A stretch of DNA of 13,142 nt from Parachlamydiaceae bacterium. Lineage in GTDB: Bacteria; Chlamydiota; Chlamydiia; Chlamydiales; Parachlamydiaceae. A program made the position numbers and the translations under genes. Below the pieces are notes generated by a model, which did not search any database, was not told the DNA's origin, and saw nothing but the letters and a program-made list of their open reading frames with translations. Location of the stretch: positions 1 through 13,142 of the forward strand of contig JACDGH010000048.1 in the NCBI GenBank assembly GCA_013815395.1, given 5' to 3'. Each line of letters begins with the position of its first letter. Within the stretch, counting starts at the first letter, position 1. This document shows positions 1-6,713 of this stretch, piece by piece.

Positions 1-488
1 GCATTAGCTTCAATTTCTTTTCCACCAACAATTAAGTTACATAATTTAGAAATTCCCCCTAAACACCATAAAAACGGCGACATCAGTCGGGCAGAAGCGT
101 AGACGATTGGAACTCCAAGCATAGCCACGTTTTCGGCATAATGACGCGCGGCAAACATAGGCGCTAGCTCCCCGAAAATAACAACTAGGATGACTTGTGA
201 AAGGGGAGCTAGGTCGGGATTAATTCCCAGAGCGCTATGAAATTCGCGCGAACATTCCGAGCCAATAACTAAAGCAATATTTACTCCTATAAGCGTTGTT
301 CCAAATAGTCGGGATGGGTTTTGCAAAAGATAATTAAGCCAAACAGCCCTTTTAAGTCCTTTGCTTACATAGTATTGCAATCGTACTTTGTTGAAAGACA
401 CGCAAGCCATCTCTTGCATAGAATAAAATGCTAAAACCATGATTGAAAGAAGATTGCAGAGTAACCAGACTGTGGCATTAATATGCAT
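1..488 (-). CDS. CNNM/TlyC-family membrane protein, N-terminal part (runs off window)
   Basis: An open minus-strand frame begins at the ATG at 486-488 and runs to base 1 without a stop, giving about 162 residues of the N-terminal end. The translation is hydrophobic, with four predicted membrane segments and the motif VIFGELAP. This corresponds to the FGE-I-P signature of the DUF21/CNNM transmembrane domain, which in this family carries CBS domains and a CorC/HlyC domain downstream (outside the window here). CNNM proteins are linked to magnesium/cobalt export, and the name haemolysin (TlyC/HlyC) is historical. An AGG stands about 5 bases before the start. The gene begins 5 bases after the stop of the upstream CNNM gene, so the two are almost certainly cotranscribed. 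The proline in GELAP is followed by Met where GEIIPK has Lys, and overall it looks more divergent than its neighbour, so the pair is probably not functionally redundant. Confidence 0.85.
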   Translation of the reverse strand, partial: MHINATVWLLCNLLSIMVLAFYSMQEMACVSFNKVRLQYYVSKGLKRAVWLNYLLQNPSRLFGTTLIGVNIALVIGSECSREFHSALGINPDLAPLSQVILVVIFGELAPMFAARHYAENVAMLGVPIVYASARLMSPFLWCLGGISKLCNLIVGGKEIEAN

Positions 489-493
489 GTTAC

Positions 494-1762
494 CTATGTT
501 TGGGGGTGCGTTTTCTTCAGCTGTTTATGATCAAGTTTACGGATATAGAGTCGATGGATTTTATTTGGTTCGGCCGCCAAAACATGGAAAAGTAATTTTC
601 CAATTTCCACTTTAGTTCCTGTCTTAGGGATGTCTCCAAACTGTTCAGTGAGCCAACCACCTATCGTAATCATATTATTTTCACTTGAAAGATCTACATC
701 AAAAAGCTCATTAAGTTCGCTTAATTCTAATCGACCACTCGTAATAATCTCATTGTTTCCGGCTTTAGTGTATAAATCTTTTGTATCTCTACGATCAGAA
801 ATTTTCCCAATAACCATCTCAACAAGATCCTCGCGGGTAATGAGTCCAGAGATAGAACCATATTCATCCACAACCAATGCCAGAAGCTGATTTTGCTCAT
901 CAAAGCGTCGTAATAAAATTTGAGCAGGAGTTGTTTCAGGGATATATAGAGGCTTTGTCAAAATTTTTTCAAGCTGCTTTCCAGTGGAAATATTTTGGCG
1001 ATTCAAGAAAAACTCCTGAGCATTGACAATTCCAATAATATTTTCCAAAGATTGATCACAAACAGGTATTTTTGAACATTCCTGATCAATGAAAAGATGG
1101 ATTAATTTAGTAATGGGCTCATTAATATCATAAGATAAAATATCATCGCGCGGTCTCATAAGTTCCTTCACAGAAGCCTCTTGTAAGTTGAGATAACCCC
1201 AAACCAGCTCAGCTTCATCAGAGTGAAGAACTCCATGCTCCTGAGATGTTTTAAGGACATGTTTGAGCTCTTCTTTAGAGATGTCTTTTTCTTTACGTAA
1301 GAAAAAGAACAAAGTATGTGAAACAGGCACAGTAATATTGATGATAATTTTTCTAAGCGGGCTTAAAATATTTTGAAAGAAATTAATAATTGGCGCTACA
1401 GCCTGGGACAGTTCGATATTATTTTTTAATCCTATGTATTTAGGAATAATTTCACCAAAGAGTAGCATGATCACAAAAGGAATTCCTACCTTAAATAACC
1501 AATTGGCTGCATGACCAAAGAAATGCGAAATAGTGTTCTGTAAAAGAATATTTACTAACGTGTTTAACATAAAGACTGTAACTAACAAATCTCTAGGTTT
1601 TAAAACTAGATTAGAGATAAGCTTTTTTCGAAAATCTTTATTAAATTGATAAGCCTTAATTCTTGTTGAAGGCAGGGAAAAAAGAGCAGCCTCGGAAGCC
1701 GAAAAAAAGCCTGAACAAAATGTCAGAAAAACGATAAATGAGAGAGAAAAAGAAATGTCCAT
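494..1762 (-). CDS. CNNM/CorC-HlyC family protein with CBS pair (putative Mg/Co efflux, TlyC-like)
   Basis: This 422-residue protein has the full CNNM layout. Residues 1-160 are a DUF21 membrane domain with the entry motif SASEAALFSL (21-30) and the diagnostic GEIIPK (103-108). Residues about 200-320 are two CBS repeats: the first starts at LMRPRDDI, and the second contains VVDEYGSISGLITRED (297-312), a hallmark of this family. Residues about 335-410 are the small CorC/HlyC C-terminal domain. CBS pairs in these proteins bind adenine nucleotides and gate the membrane domain, and the family is connected to divalent cation (Mg2+) export. The haemolysin name is not supported by biochemistry in most members. 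The gene sits in a minus-strand operon, 14 bases after the FtsB-like gene and 5 bases before a second CNNM gene. No strong ribosome site precedes the ATG, so translation may be coupled to the gene before it. Length and motifs are intact. Confidence 0.93.
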   Translation of the reverse strand: MDISFSLSFIVFLTFCSGFFSASEAALFSLPSTRIKAYQFNKDFRKKLISNLVLKPRDLLVTVFMLNTLVNILLQNTISHFFGHAANWLFKVGIPFVIMLLFGEIIPKYIGLKNNIELSQAVAPIINFFQNILSPLRKIIINITVPVSHTLFFFLRKEKDISKEELKHVLKTSQEHGVLHSDEAELVWGYLNLQEASVKELMRPRDDILSYDINEPITKLIHLFIDQECSKIPVCDQSLENIIGIVNAQEFFLNRQNISTGKQLEKILTKPLYIPETTPAQILLRRFDEQNQLLALVVDEYGSISGLITREDLVEMVIGKISDRRDTKDLYTKAGNNEIITSGRLELSELNELFDVDLSSENNMITIGGWLTEQFGDIPKTGTKVEIGKLLFHVLAAEPNKIHRLYIRKLDHKQLKKTHPQT

Positions 1763-1776
1763 GCTTTTAAAAATAT

Positions 1777-2091
1777 CTATTTATTTTCAGGGTGGGTAAA
1801 AACAACTTTTGTTTGTCCATCTGGAACTAAACCAAGACCCTTCATTAAAGTCAACTCCACCCATTCTACATCACTCTGGCTATTTACTTGTAATAGAAGT
1901 TTTTCTTGTAACGCTAAGCTGCGCTTATTTTCTTTTTGTAGCTCAATATATTGAGCGTGCAATTTGTCAAAGTCCTTATCGCGCTTCACTAATCCCTGCT
2001 CATAGGCTAAATAACAGCAGATGGTAAATAATATTATCCACCAGGAGTAAAGAAAAAATTGCTCGACAGGCTTATAGATATTTGTAAACAT
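1777..2091 (-). CDS. Small FtsB/DivIC-like single-pass membrane protein
   Basis: The product has 104 residues. One hydrophobic segment lies near the N-terminus (about residues 12-32). A charged helix likely to form a coiled coil follows (about 35-70), then a short C-terminal part containing GLGLVPDGQTKVVF. That topology, plus the LG-hydrophobic-V-P-G-x-T tail, resembles septum formation initiator proteins (FtsB/DivIC). These bridge cell-division or peptidoglycan-synthesis proteins in the outer leaflet space. From memory, a protein of this size sits beside the tandem TlyC genes in Chlamydia (CT255 region). The start has a good ribosome site (AGGAG, 5 bases before ATG), and the gene is first in the operon with the CNNM genes. 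The division role is inferred from architecture alone. A different coiled-coil membrane protein is possible. Confidence 0.6.
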   Translation of the reverse strand: MFTNIYKPVEQFFLYSWWIILFTICCYLAYEQGLVKRDKDFDKLHAQYIELQKENKRSLALQEKLLLQVNSQSDVEWVELTLMKGLGLVPDGQTKVVFTHPENK

Positions 2092-2130
2092 GAATTCTCC
2101 TGAAGAAGTCAGTTTTGAACCAAATCATAA

Positions 2131-2159
2131 ATCATAATCAAAAATCGGACTTTTCGCAA
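2131..2159 (-). promoter_or_regulatory. Candidate sigma70-type promoter for the minus-strand operon
   Basis: On the minus strand, TTGCGA (2159-2154) is followed after exactly 17 bases by TATGAT (2136-2131). That is 4 of 6 bases at the -35 and 5 of 6 at the -10 compared with TTGACA/TATAAT. It lies about 40 bases upstream of the start at 2091, in the space between the divergent operon and the nickel superoxide dismutase gene. A second TATGAT-like word lies just downstream on the same strand. AT-rich DNA makes chance matches likely, so confidence is modest. Confidence 0.4.
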
Positions 2160-2241
2160 ACGTTTGTTCAAATATTCTCATAAAATGATCAAATTTTTAA
2201 TGTTTTAAATTTATAGCTTTCAAGCATTTGAAGATATTTTC

Positions 2242-2250
2242 TGATAAAAT
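2242..2250 (+). promoter_or_regulatory. Candidate extended -10 element upstream of the nickel SOD gene
   Basis: TGATAAAAT matches an extended -10 (TG, one base, then TAAAAT, 5 of 6 to TATAAT). No convincing -35 stands 16-18 bases before it. It would place the transcript start near 2256 and give a leader of about 95 bases ahead of the start at 2352. An alternative is TTGCAT...TACTGT between about 2267 and 2300, which is weaker at the -10. Neither is more than a candidate. Confidence 0.25.
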
Positions 2251-2351
2251 GACTTATCGGCCTCTTGCATAAAATTGAAAGTTTCATTACTGTACTTTTA
2301 TTGAATGACGTACTGGATACTCTTAAGGAAATAATTCTATCAGGAATGGAA

Positions 2352-2942
2352 ATGATTAAACGCGTTTTACACATTGCAACATTCGCAATCTTAACCTATT
2401 CTGGTTCTCTTTCAGCTCATTGTCAAATGCCTTGCGGTATTTATCATGACGATATGGTTTTTGATCAAATTGATCAATACATAGAGACAATGTATAAATG
2501 TGTATCGATTTTGAAAGAAAATAAATCTTCAAGTGCGCGCGATAAAAATGAATTTATTCGCTGGATCTTGCAAAAAGAAAATGCTTCTAATGATGTCTCA
2601 AGTACCTTGACCACTTTTTTCTTACAGCAAAAAATTAAACCAGGTGAAGATGACACCAATAAAAGAATTATTAGCGCTCATAAACTATTGTTTTTGCTGG
2701 TAGCAATCAAACAAAATGTCGATGTTAAATTTGTTGAAGAATTTGCCGATGAATGGGAAAAATTCAAGCTCATGTTTCATGTTGAAGGATATGAATGCAA
2801 AGTCGAACAAATCAAAATGAAAAAACGGCAAGAGCTTATGAATAGCAAAGGCGAAAATCCTTTAACACCTAATCATAACCATGAGAGCGATCATGATCAC
2901 GATCACGATTCAAATGATCACGATCATGTTCATGCACATTAA
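2352..2942 (+). CDS. sodN: Secreted nickel superoxide dismutase with His-rich C-terminal tail
   Basis: Ni-SOD converts superoxide to oxygen and hydrogen peroxide using nickel held by an N-terminal hook. The frame extends upstream to an ATG at 2265. The ATG at 2352 is preferred because AGGA stands 6 bases before it and it begins a clean signal peptide: residues 1-22, basic IKR then a hydrophobic core, ending SLSA. Cutting after that Ala leaves HCQMPCGIY at the N-terminus, matching the Ni-hook HCxxPCGxY. His1, Cys2 and Cys6 (nickel ligands) and Tyr9 are all present. The mature part is 174 residues against about 117 in Streptomyces. Residues 1-122 fit the helical core, especially the variant with IRWILQKE and FFLQQKIKP. 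A linker follows, then 151-174 with nine His and six Asp. No maturation protease (SodX) or nickel transporter lies beside it. The gene is divergent from the CNNM operon. Family assignment is strong. Periplasmic location and tail function are inferred. Confidence 0.9.
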   Translation: MIKRVLHIATFAILTYSGSLSAHCQMPCGIYHDDMVFDQIDQYIETMYKCVSILKENKSSSARDKNEFIRWILQKENASNDVSSTLTTFFLQQKIKPGEDDTNKRIISAHKLLFLLVAIKQNVDVKFVEEFADEWEKFKLMFHVEGYECKVEQIKMKKRQELMNSKGENPLTPNHNHESDHDHDHDSNDHDHVHAH

Positions 2943-3110
2943 ATGATTGAAAACGTACAGAAAGGCAAATAACTTTTTTCTTAGACCAAAAAAATTTCTA
3001 GTTAACAGCTAGCAGATGTTGTAAGTAAGACTCAATTTTTCCTGATGTTGACCCTATTTTTAGCAAATTTGCACAAGCAGTTTGGCTATATGACACAAAA
3101 CTAATATTTG

Positions 3111-3198
3111 CATTCAGCTGTTTTCTACCCGCTTGGCCAGATCGTTTATCCGAACGATTTGGCCAAAGGGTCTTTATACCAAAACAGATTTTCGAATG
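3111..3198 (+). repeat. Imperfect inverted repeat (hairpin element, copy A)
   Basis: The core is TTGGCCAGATCGTT (3133-3146), a 6-base loop, and AACGATTTGGCCAA (3153-3166): 13 of 14 bases pair. The symmetry continues imperfectly outwards, with CATTC at 3111 against GAATG ending at 3198, CTGTTTT against AAAACAG, and ACCC against GGGT. The right side carries GATTTTCGAATG (3187-3198) followed by TTTAGGTATAT. The same 12-mer and a similar flank occur in the second hairpin at 7830-7897. No T-run follows the stem, so it is not an obvious intrinsic terminator. The rest of the gap from 2943 to 3316 shows only the 10-bp palindrome GCAAATTTGC (3063-3072) and no credible gene. Confidence 0.7.
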
Positions 3199-3316
3199 GG
3201 TTTAGGTATATCAGCTGTATCCTGATTCAGTCTCCTTTAAAAAATTTTCATAAAAATACTCTTTCTTTAAATGATCTTAATATTTTTATTCTATAGTTCT
3301 TTTTTATGAGGAGAAT

Positions 3317-3355
3317 ATGTGTCAAAAATTAAAGGGCTATAAACAGGTGATATGA
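3317..3355 (+). CDS. Possible 12-codon leader peptide coupled to the M16 gene
   Basis: AGGAG (3309-3313) is followed 3 bases later by ATG, which opens a 12-codon frame, MCQKLKGYKQVI. Its TGA stop (3353-3355) overlaps the ATG of the next gene at 3352 as ATGA. The large gene itself has only AGGTGA placed very close to its ATG, so ribosomes finishing the small frame could re-initiate on it. The arrangement is seen directly. That it is translated is inference, and the AGGAG might instead be a chance match in an AT-rich leader. Confidence 0.35.
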   Translation: MCQKLKGYKQVI

Positions 3356-4761
3356 ATTTTATTTTTAGGTGTTGTACTTTAGTAATAATATTTTGCTGTG
3401 TAAACAAATTGCACGCACATGAGCTTCCTTCTATCTCTAAAACAATTATTTCTAAATCCACTGAGGATATTAAAGATGGCATAGCGGAGACAAAATTTTT
3501 TTCAGATTTAAATTTGACGCAATTGATATTGAAAAATGGGATGACTGTTTGGCTTAAACCTACTAATTTTGAATCGGATGAGATTTTTATAAAACTTTCT
3601 GCTTTGGGTGGCTTTGCCTCTTTAAATGCCACCGATCGCCCTTCTGGTGAACTTGCCGCACAGATTGCATGGGAGTCAGGTCTTGGTGAATTGAGCACAG
3701 ACCAATTATCGGTGCTTTTGTATGAGCATTCCTTAGAGTTAGCCACGAAAATTCAACCATTTAGTCGCATCATTGAAGGCACCTCGGGTAAAGAGGGCCT
3801 TCAAGAATTTCTAAAATGTGTAAACATGATATTTACGCAGCATAAGCTTACGGAAGTTGGCCAGAAAGAGGCTTTACAAAATGCGACAAAAATCTTAAGC
3901 AAAATAGATTCAGATTCCGAGCAGACCTATGAAAATGCCTTTTTGCAGGTAAATACTCAAAATCCTACTTTTCTTACACCACTCTCAGCAAAAAAATTAC
4001 GGAATGTTGATTTACAAAAAGCAAAAGCATTTTATGAAAATTGCTTTACTGATCCTGCTCCCTTTGCATGCATTATTGTGGGTAGCTTTCAGTTGGATGA
4101 AGCCAAAAAATTAATAAACAAGTACCTTAGTGTAATACCAAAAAAAAATTCAATTCATTTTTTTCAGGATAACTTCGCGGTTGTTTTTCCTCCTAAAATC
4201 ACGCATAAAGTCATCACTCTAGCAGGTCGCTTAGATAGTTTAACGCGCATTACTTTTCCTCTTCAAACTAACCTTAATGAGAAAAATATTCCTTCGATGG
4301 AATTTATGTGTCAAATTATTGAAGCACGTTTGCGTGCCGTGATCACTTCGAAGATGGAATATTCACATGGTGTGGATGTCTCTTATGAATTTCCTCTTTA
4401 CCCTCTTTTAGATAACTCATGGATTTCCATTCGTTATCGTTGCGATATATTAGGTGTGAATCAAATTAAAGATTTGATTTTGAAAGAATTGAAGATGTTG
4501 CAAGAAAATGGATCTGTAGAACAAGAAATGTTGGAAATTAAACGGTTAGAATCAGGTAGTGAAGAGTTTTGGCTGCGTGATAATTATTATTGGATTTCTA
4601 TGTTGTCAAATTATTATCTTTGGAATTGGAGCCCAGAACAAATTCACAAGGCCGAAAGCCAAACGCAAAACCTGACTCTTGATTCCATCAATTATATGTT
4701 AAAGACCTATTTTATCTTATCTAACTATTCTGTAATCACGGGAATGCCTCAGAAAATATAG
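3352..4761 (+). CDS. Secreted M16-family (insulinase/PqqL-like) protein lacking the zinc motif
   Basis: The product has 469 residues. Residues 1-22 look like a signal peptide with a hydrophobic core ending LHAHA-like (cut near HA/HE). There is no lipobox. Residues about 57-265 and 280-465 resemble two M16 alpha/beta domains. Recognisable features are LKNGMTVWLKPTNFESDEI (60-78), followed by a glycine-serine stretch and SGLGELS (109-115), and near the end FWLRDNYYW (406-414) and NWSPEQI. These match, from memory, the second, non-catalytic half of PqqL-type zinc proteases. The HxxEH zinc-binding motif is missing, and residues 100-115 occupy the place where it would be expected. A stop at 3340 in frame rules out an upstream extension, so this is a separate gene and not a truncated tail. 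Non-catalytic M16 subunits normally pair with an active partner, but none is in this window. The upstream 12-codon frame overlaps its ATG. Confidence 0.78.
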   Translation: MNFIFRCCTLVIIFCCVNKLHAHELPSISKTIISKSTEDIKDGIAETKFFSDLNLTQLILKNGMTVWLKPTNFESDEIFIKLSALGGFASLNATDRPSGELAAQIAWESGLGELSTDQLSVLLYEHSLELATKIQPFSRIIEGTSGKEGLQEFLKCVNMIFTQHKLTEVGQKEALQNATKILSKIDSDSEQTYENAFLQVNTQNPTFLTPLSAKKLRNVDLQKAKAFYENCFTDPAPFACIIVGSFQLDEAKKLINKYLSVIPKKNSIHFFQDNFAVVFPPKITHKVITLAGRLDSLTRITFPLQTNLNEKNIPSMEFMCQIIEARLRAVITSKMEYSHGVDVSYEFPLYPLLDNSWISIRYRCDILGVNQIKDLILKELKMLQENGSVEQEMLEIKRLESGSEEFWLRDNYYWISMLSNYYLWNWSPEQIHKAESQTQNLTLDSINYMLKTYFILSNYSVITGMPQKI

Positions 4762-4863
4762 GGGCAACTTGACCTCAATTCTTTTAGGTTATGTCGAAAT
4801 AAGTTTGTTGAATAAAATTCTTGTTAATTTATAGGATGAAAATAAACTCACAAAAGGATGATT

Positions 4864-5331
4864 ATGTCTTTTATATCATCGGATTCTATGGTTAACAAAG
4901 AAATTGAAGCTCTAAAAACCCTAATCACCATTGTAAAAAAAGTAGGCATACCTCTCAGTTCAACTACTTATCAAAATTCTCGCTGCGAAGCTATCGCATT
5001 TATTGTTAGCTCGAATCGAGAAAGATTTGGTCTCTCCAAACTAGATGAGTTAATTCAAGATATTGCTAAGTTGGCAACTAAAGATTTGGCAAAATCTGCA
5101 TGTGAAGTAAGCTGGAAAATTCATCAAGAAGTGGAAATTCAATTTGCTTATAAAATAAAACAATTAGATCTTGGCAGTAAGCAGAAATCTATTTTGCATG
5201 CAATTCATGCGTTGTATTGTAATTGCAAAATAGACAATTTAAAAAAACACCAGCAAGGGGATATCGTTAATTTTGCAGGAGTGCCGCGTGAATTAGTTCC
5301 TAATTGGTATAGAAATCTTATATCTCTTTGA
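4864..5331 (+). CDS. Hypothetical helical protein, 155 residues
   Basis: I do not recognise this family. Two in-frame ATGs occur, at 4858 and 4864. The second is preferred because AAAGG (4853-4857) stands 6 bases before it, while it would touch the first. The product is soluble, with no signal peptide or membrane segment, and appears mostly helical. It contains a basic helix near IVKKVG, a central LDELIQDIAKLATKDLAKSA helix, and a CxC pair in LYCNCK. It lies 102 bases downstream of the M16 gene on the same strand. There is no obvious terminator between them, so it may be cotranscribed, although a weak TTGAAT...TATAGG pair near 4808-4835 could serve as its own promoter. The coding frame is supported by length, ribosome site and even residue composition. 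No function can be assigned. Confidence 0.7.
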   Translation: MSFISSDSMVNKEIEALKTLITIVKKVGIPLSSTTYQNSRCEAIAFIVSSNRERFGLSKLDELIQDIAKLATKDLAKSACEVSWKIHQEVEIQFAYKIKQLDLGSKQKSILHAIHALYCNCKIDNLKKHQQGDIVNFAGVPRELVPNWYRNLISL

Positions 5332-5659
5332 GCCTTGAGTTAAAGAGTCAACCTCAATGCACCTGCCAAAGTTACGGCACAAGTTTCGTATAGGATCCTT
5401 TTAGATCAATTTTTTTTGTTCATAACAACTTAGTCGATTTTAGATTTGTTCTTCACTACATACTCCTTGTGGGAAAGTCAATTTTTAGGTAAACTAAAAT
5501 TCTTTAAAAATAATAGCTCCTCTTACGCCAAAGACATGTTATTGTTTCCTTTTGTTTTTTGTCAGCCCCAAGAGAGCGACAGAATAATTTTTTAAGTCAG
5601 TTTCGTTATGTGAGGTAGTTAACAAAATTAATAACAACTTATTTAAAAATAACTTCTTT
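5332..5659. other. 328-base noncoding gap, no gene seen
   Basis: No ribosome-site-preceded frame or tRNA-like fold was found on either strand. A weak hairpin, TGTC...GACA (5560-5581, interrupted pairing, 9-base loop), is followed after 6 bases by a run of six T (5588-5593). It might be a poor terminator but lies far from the preceding gene's stop. A T-rich tract precedes it (5551-5560). No good -35/-10 pair for the following gene was identified. Confidence 0.5.
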
Positions 5660-6637
5660 ATGCACATTTTTTCTCGTTTTAAAATACCTTTGATTTGTTT
5701 TGTTAGCATTTCCTTTCTCTACGGCATAGTTAGGCTCTATTATGCTGTGACGGGAGGATTTACTATCGACAATATCAATTCAAACTTAAGTTATGACGAA
5801 AGGTGGTCAACTCACCAGCTTTCTACTTTAGAGCAGCAAAAAGTAGATCAATCACTAGATCAGGAATATACTTATTTAGGGAAAGGTTGTCAGGCATATG
5901 TTTTTGAAAGTGATGATGGAAAGTATGTATTAAAATTTTTTAAGTATCAACGTTTTCGTCCACAGGCTTGGCTTAATCTATTAAGATTCATTCCGGCAAT
6001 AAGTCGTTATCAGGATAGGAAGAGCACAGAGAAAAAAAATAAGTTAGATAACGTTTTTAGAAGTTGGAAAATTGCTTTTGAACAACTTAGCAAAGAGACA
6101 GGGGTCGTCTATTTACATCTCAACAAATCGAATGATTTACACAAAACTATGACGATATATGACAAAATCGGAATGATGCACAAGTTGGATCTGGATCAAA
6201 TGGAATTTCTTGTTCAGCATAAAGCTAAGATGTTATGTCCTACTCTTAAAACTATGATTGAACAGAAAGAAATAGCCTCGGCAGAAAAAATGATCGATCA
6301 ATTATTAACAATGTTGCTTTCGGAGTACTTTAGAGGGTATGCAGATAATGATCATGCACTGATGCAAAACACAGGCATTTCAAATGATTCGCCCGTACAC
6401 ATTGATGTAGGTCAGTTTATTTATAATCCTATTGTCAAGGATCAGTCTGTCTATGGTCAAGAACTTTATGACAAAACTTATAAATTTCACCTATGGTTAA
6501 AAAAACATAGTGAACCGTTGGCTTTTTATTTGCAAAATCGACTCATCTCTATTCTTGGAGAAGAATATTTTTTAAAAAGGCCTTATGTTCACAAAAGCGA
6601 TGTCGCTAAAATACCGCATATTGAATCAACTTTATAA
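5660..6637 (+). CDS. Membrane-anchored protein with kinase-like fold
   Basis: The product has 325 residues. One N-terminal hydrophobic segment (about 8-30) suggests a signal anchor. After a linker, YLGKGCQAYVFES (72-84) resembles the glycine-rich nucleotide loop of kinases, and YVLKFFK follows with the expected ATP-contacting Lys (K92). Further on, YADNDHALMQNTGI (227-240) resembles a catalytic-loop D...N arrangement (candidates D229 or D231, and N237). HIDVGQF (247-253) sits where kinases have the metal-binding DFG/DxG aspartate (D249). The helical stretch between (130-225) fits a C-lobe. Substrate is unknown. It could be a protein kinase, a small-molecule or lipid kinase, or a pseudokinase, and the motifs are divergent. 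No Shine-Dalgarno precedes the ATG, but the hydrophobic segment starts right after it, so later starts would cut the anchor. The fold assignment is my pattern reading and needs a profile search. Confidence 0.6.
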   Translation: MHIFSRFKIPLICFVSISFLYGIVRLYYAVTGGFTIDNINSNLSYDERWSTHQLSTLEQQKVDQSLDQEYTYLGKGCQAYVFESDDGKYVLKFFKYQRFRPQAWLNLLRFIPAISRYQDRKSTEKKNKLDNVFRSWKIAFEQLSKETGVVYLHLNKSNDLHKTMTIYDKIGMMHKLDLDQMEFLVQHKAKMLCPTLKTMIEQKEIASAEKMIDQLLTMLLSEYFRGYADNDHALMQNTGISNDSPVHIDVGQFIYNPIVKDQSVYGQELYDKTYKFHLWLKKHSEPLAFYLQNRLISILGEEYFLKRPYVHKSDVAKIPHIESTL

Positions 6638-6658
6638 ACTCATATAAAAAAATCATTT

Positions 6659-6700
6659 GGGATGAGAATACCACTATCCCTTTAACTTTGAATAAAGTTA
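6659..6700 (+). promoter_or_regulatory. Two tandem hairpins in the pnuC leader
   Basis: GGGAT (6659-6663) pairs with ATCCC (6676-6680) across 12 bases. Immediately after, TAACTTT (6683-6689) pairs perfectly with AAAGTTA (6694-6700) over the 4-base loop GAAT. The second stem ends on the first base of the AGGA ribosome site (6700-6703), 10 bases before the pnuC ATG. They could modulate translation, or the first one with its following TTT could be a weak terminator for the preceding gene. I do not recognise a known NAD-responsive riboswitch here. Confidence 0.4.
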
Positions 6701-6713
6701 GGACGATATTATC

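Noticed and set aside
2265..2351. N-terminal extension of the nickel SOD from the ATG at 2265
   Set aside because: It has no ribosome site and would bury the signal peptide about 30 residues inside the protein. The ATG at 2352 has AGGA 6 bases ahead and gives a standard signal peptide.
2406..2426. Lipoprotein signal (lipobox) in the nickel SOD
   Set aside because: The Cys is preceded by His, not Gly/Ala/Ser, and the following HxxPCG hook needs the His as residue 1. Cleavage after the Ala fits better.
2887..2936. DNA palindrome under the His-rich tail as a regulatory hairpin
   Set aside because: The symmetry follows from repeated CAT/CAC GAT/GAC codons for His-Asp and is explained by the protein.
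3108..3296. 62-residue plus-strand frame across hairpin element A
   Set aside because: It is built on the palindrome, has no ribosome site, and no sensible protein composition.
5560..5593. Intrinsic terminator
   Set aside because: The stem is interrupted, the T-run is 6 bases away, and it lies more than 220 bases after the nearest stop. It is noted only in the gap entry.
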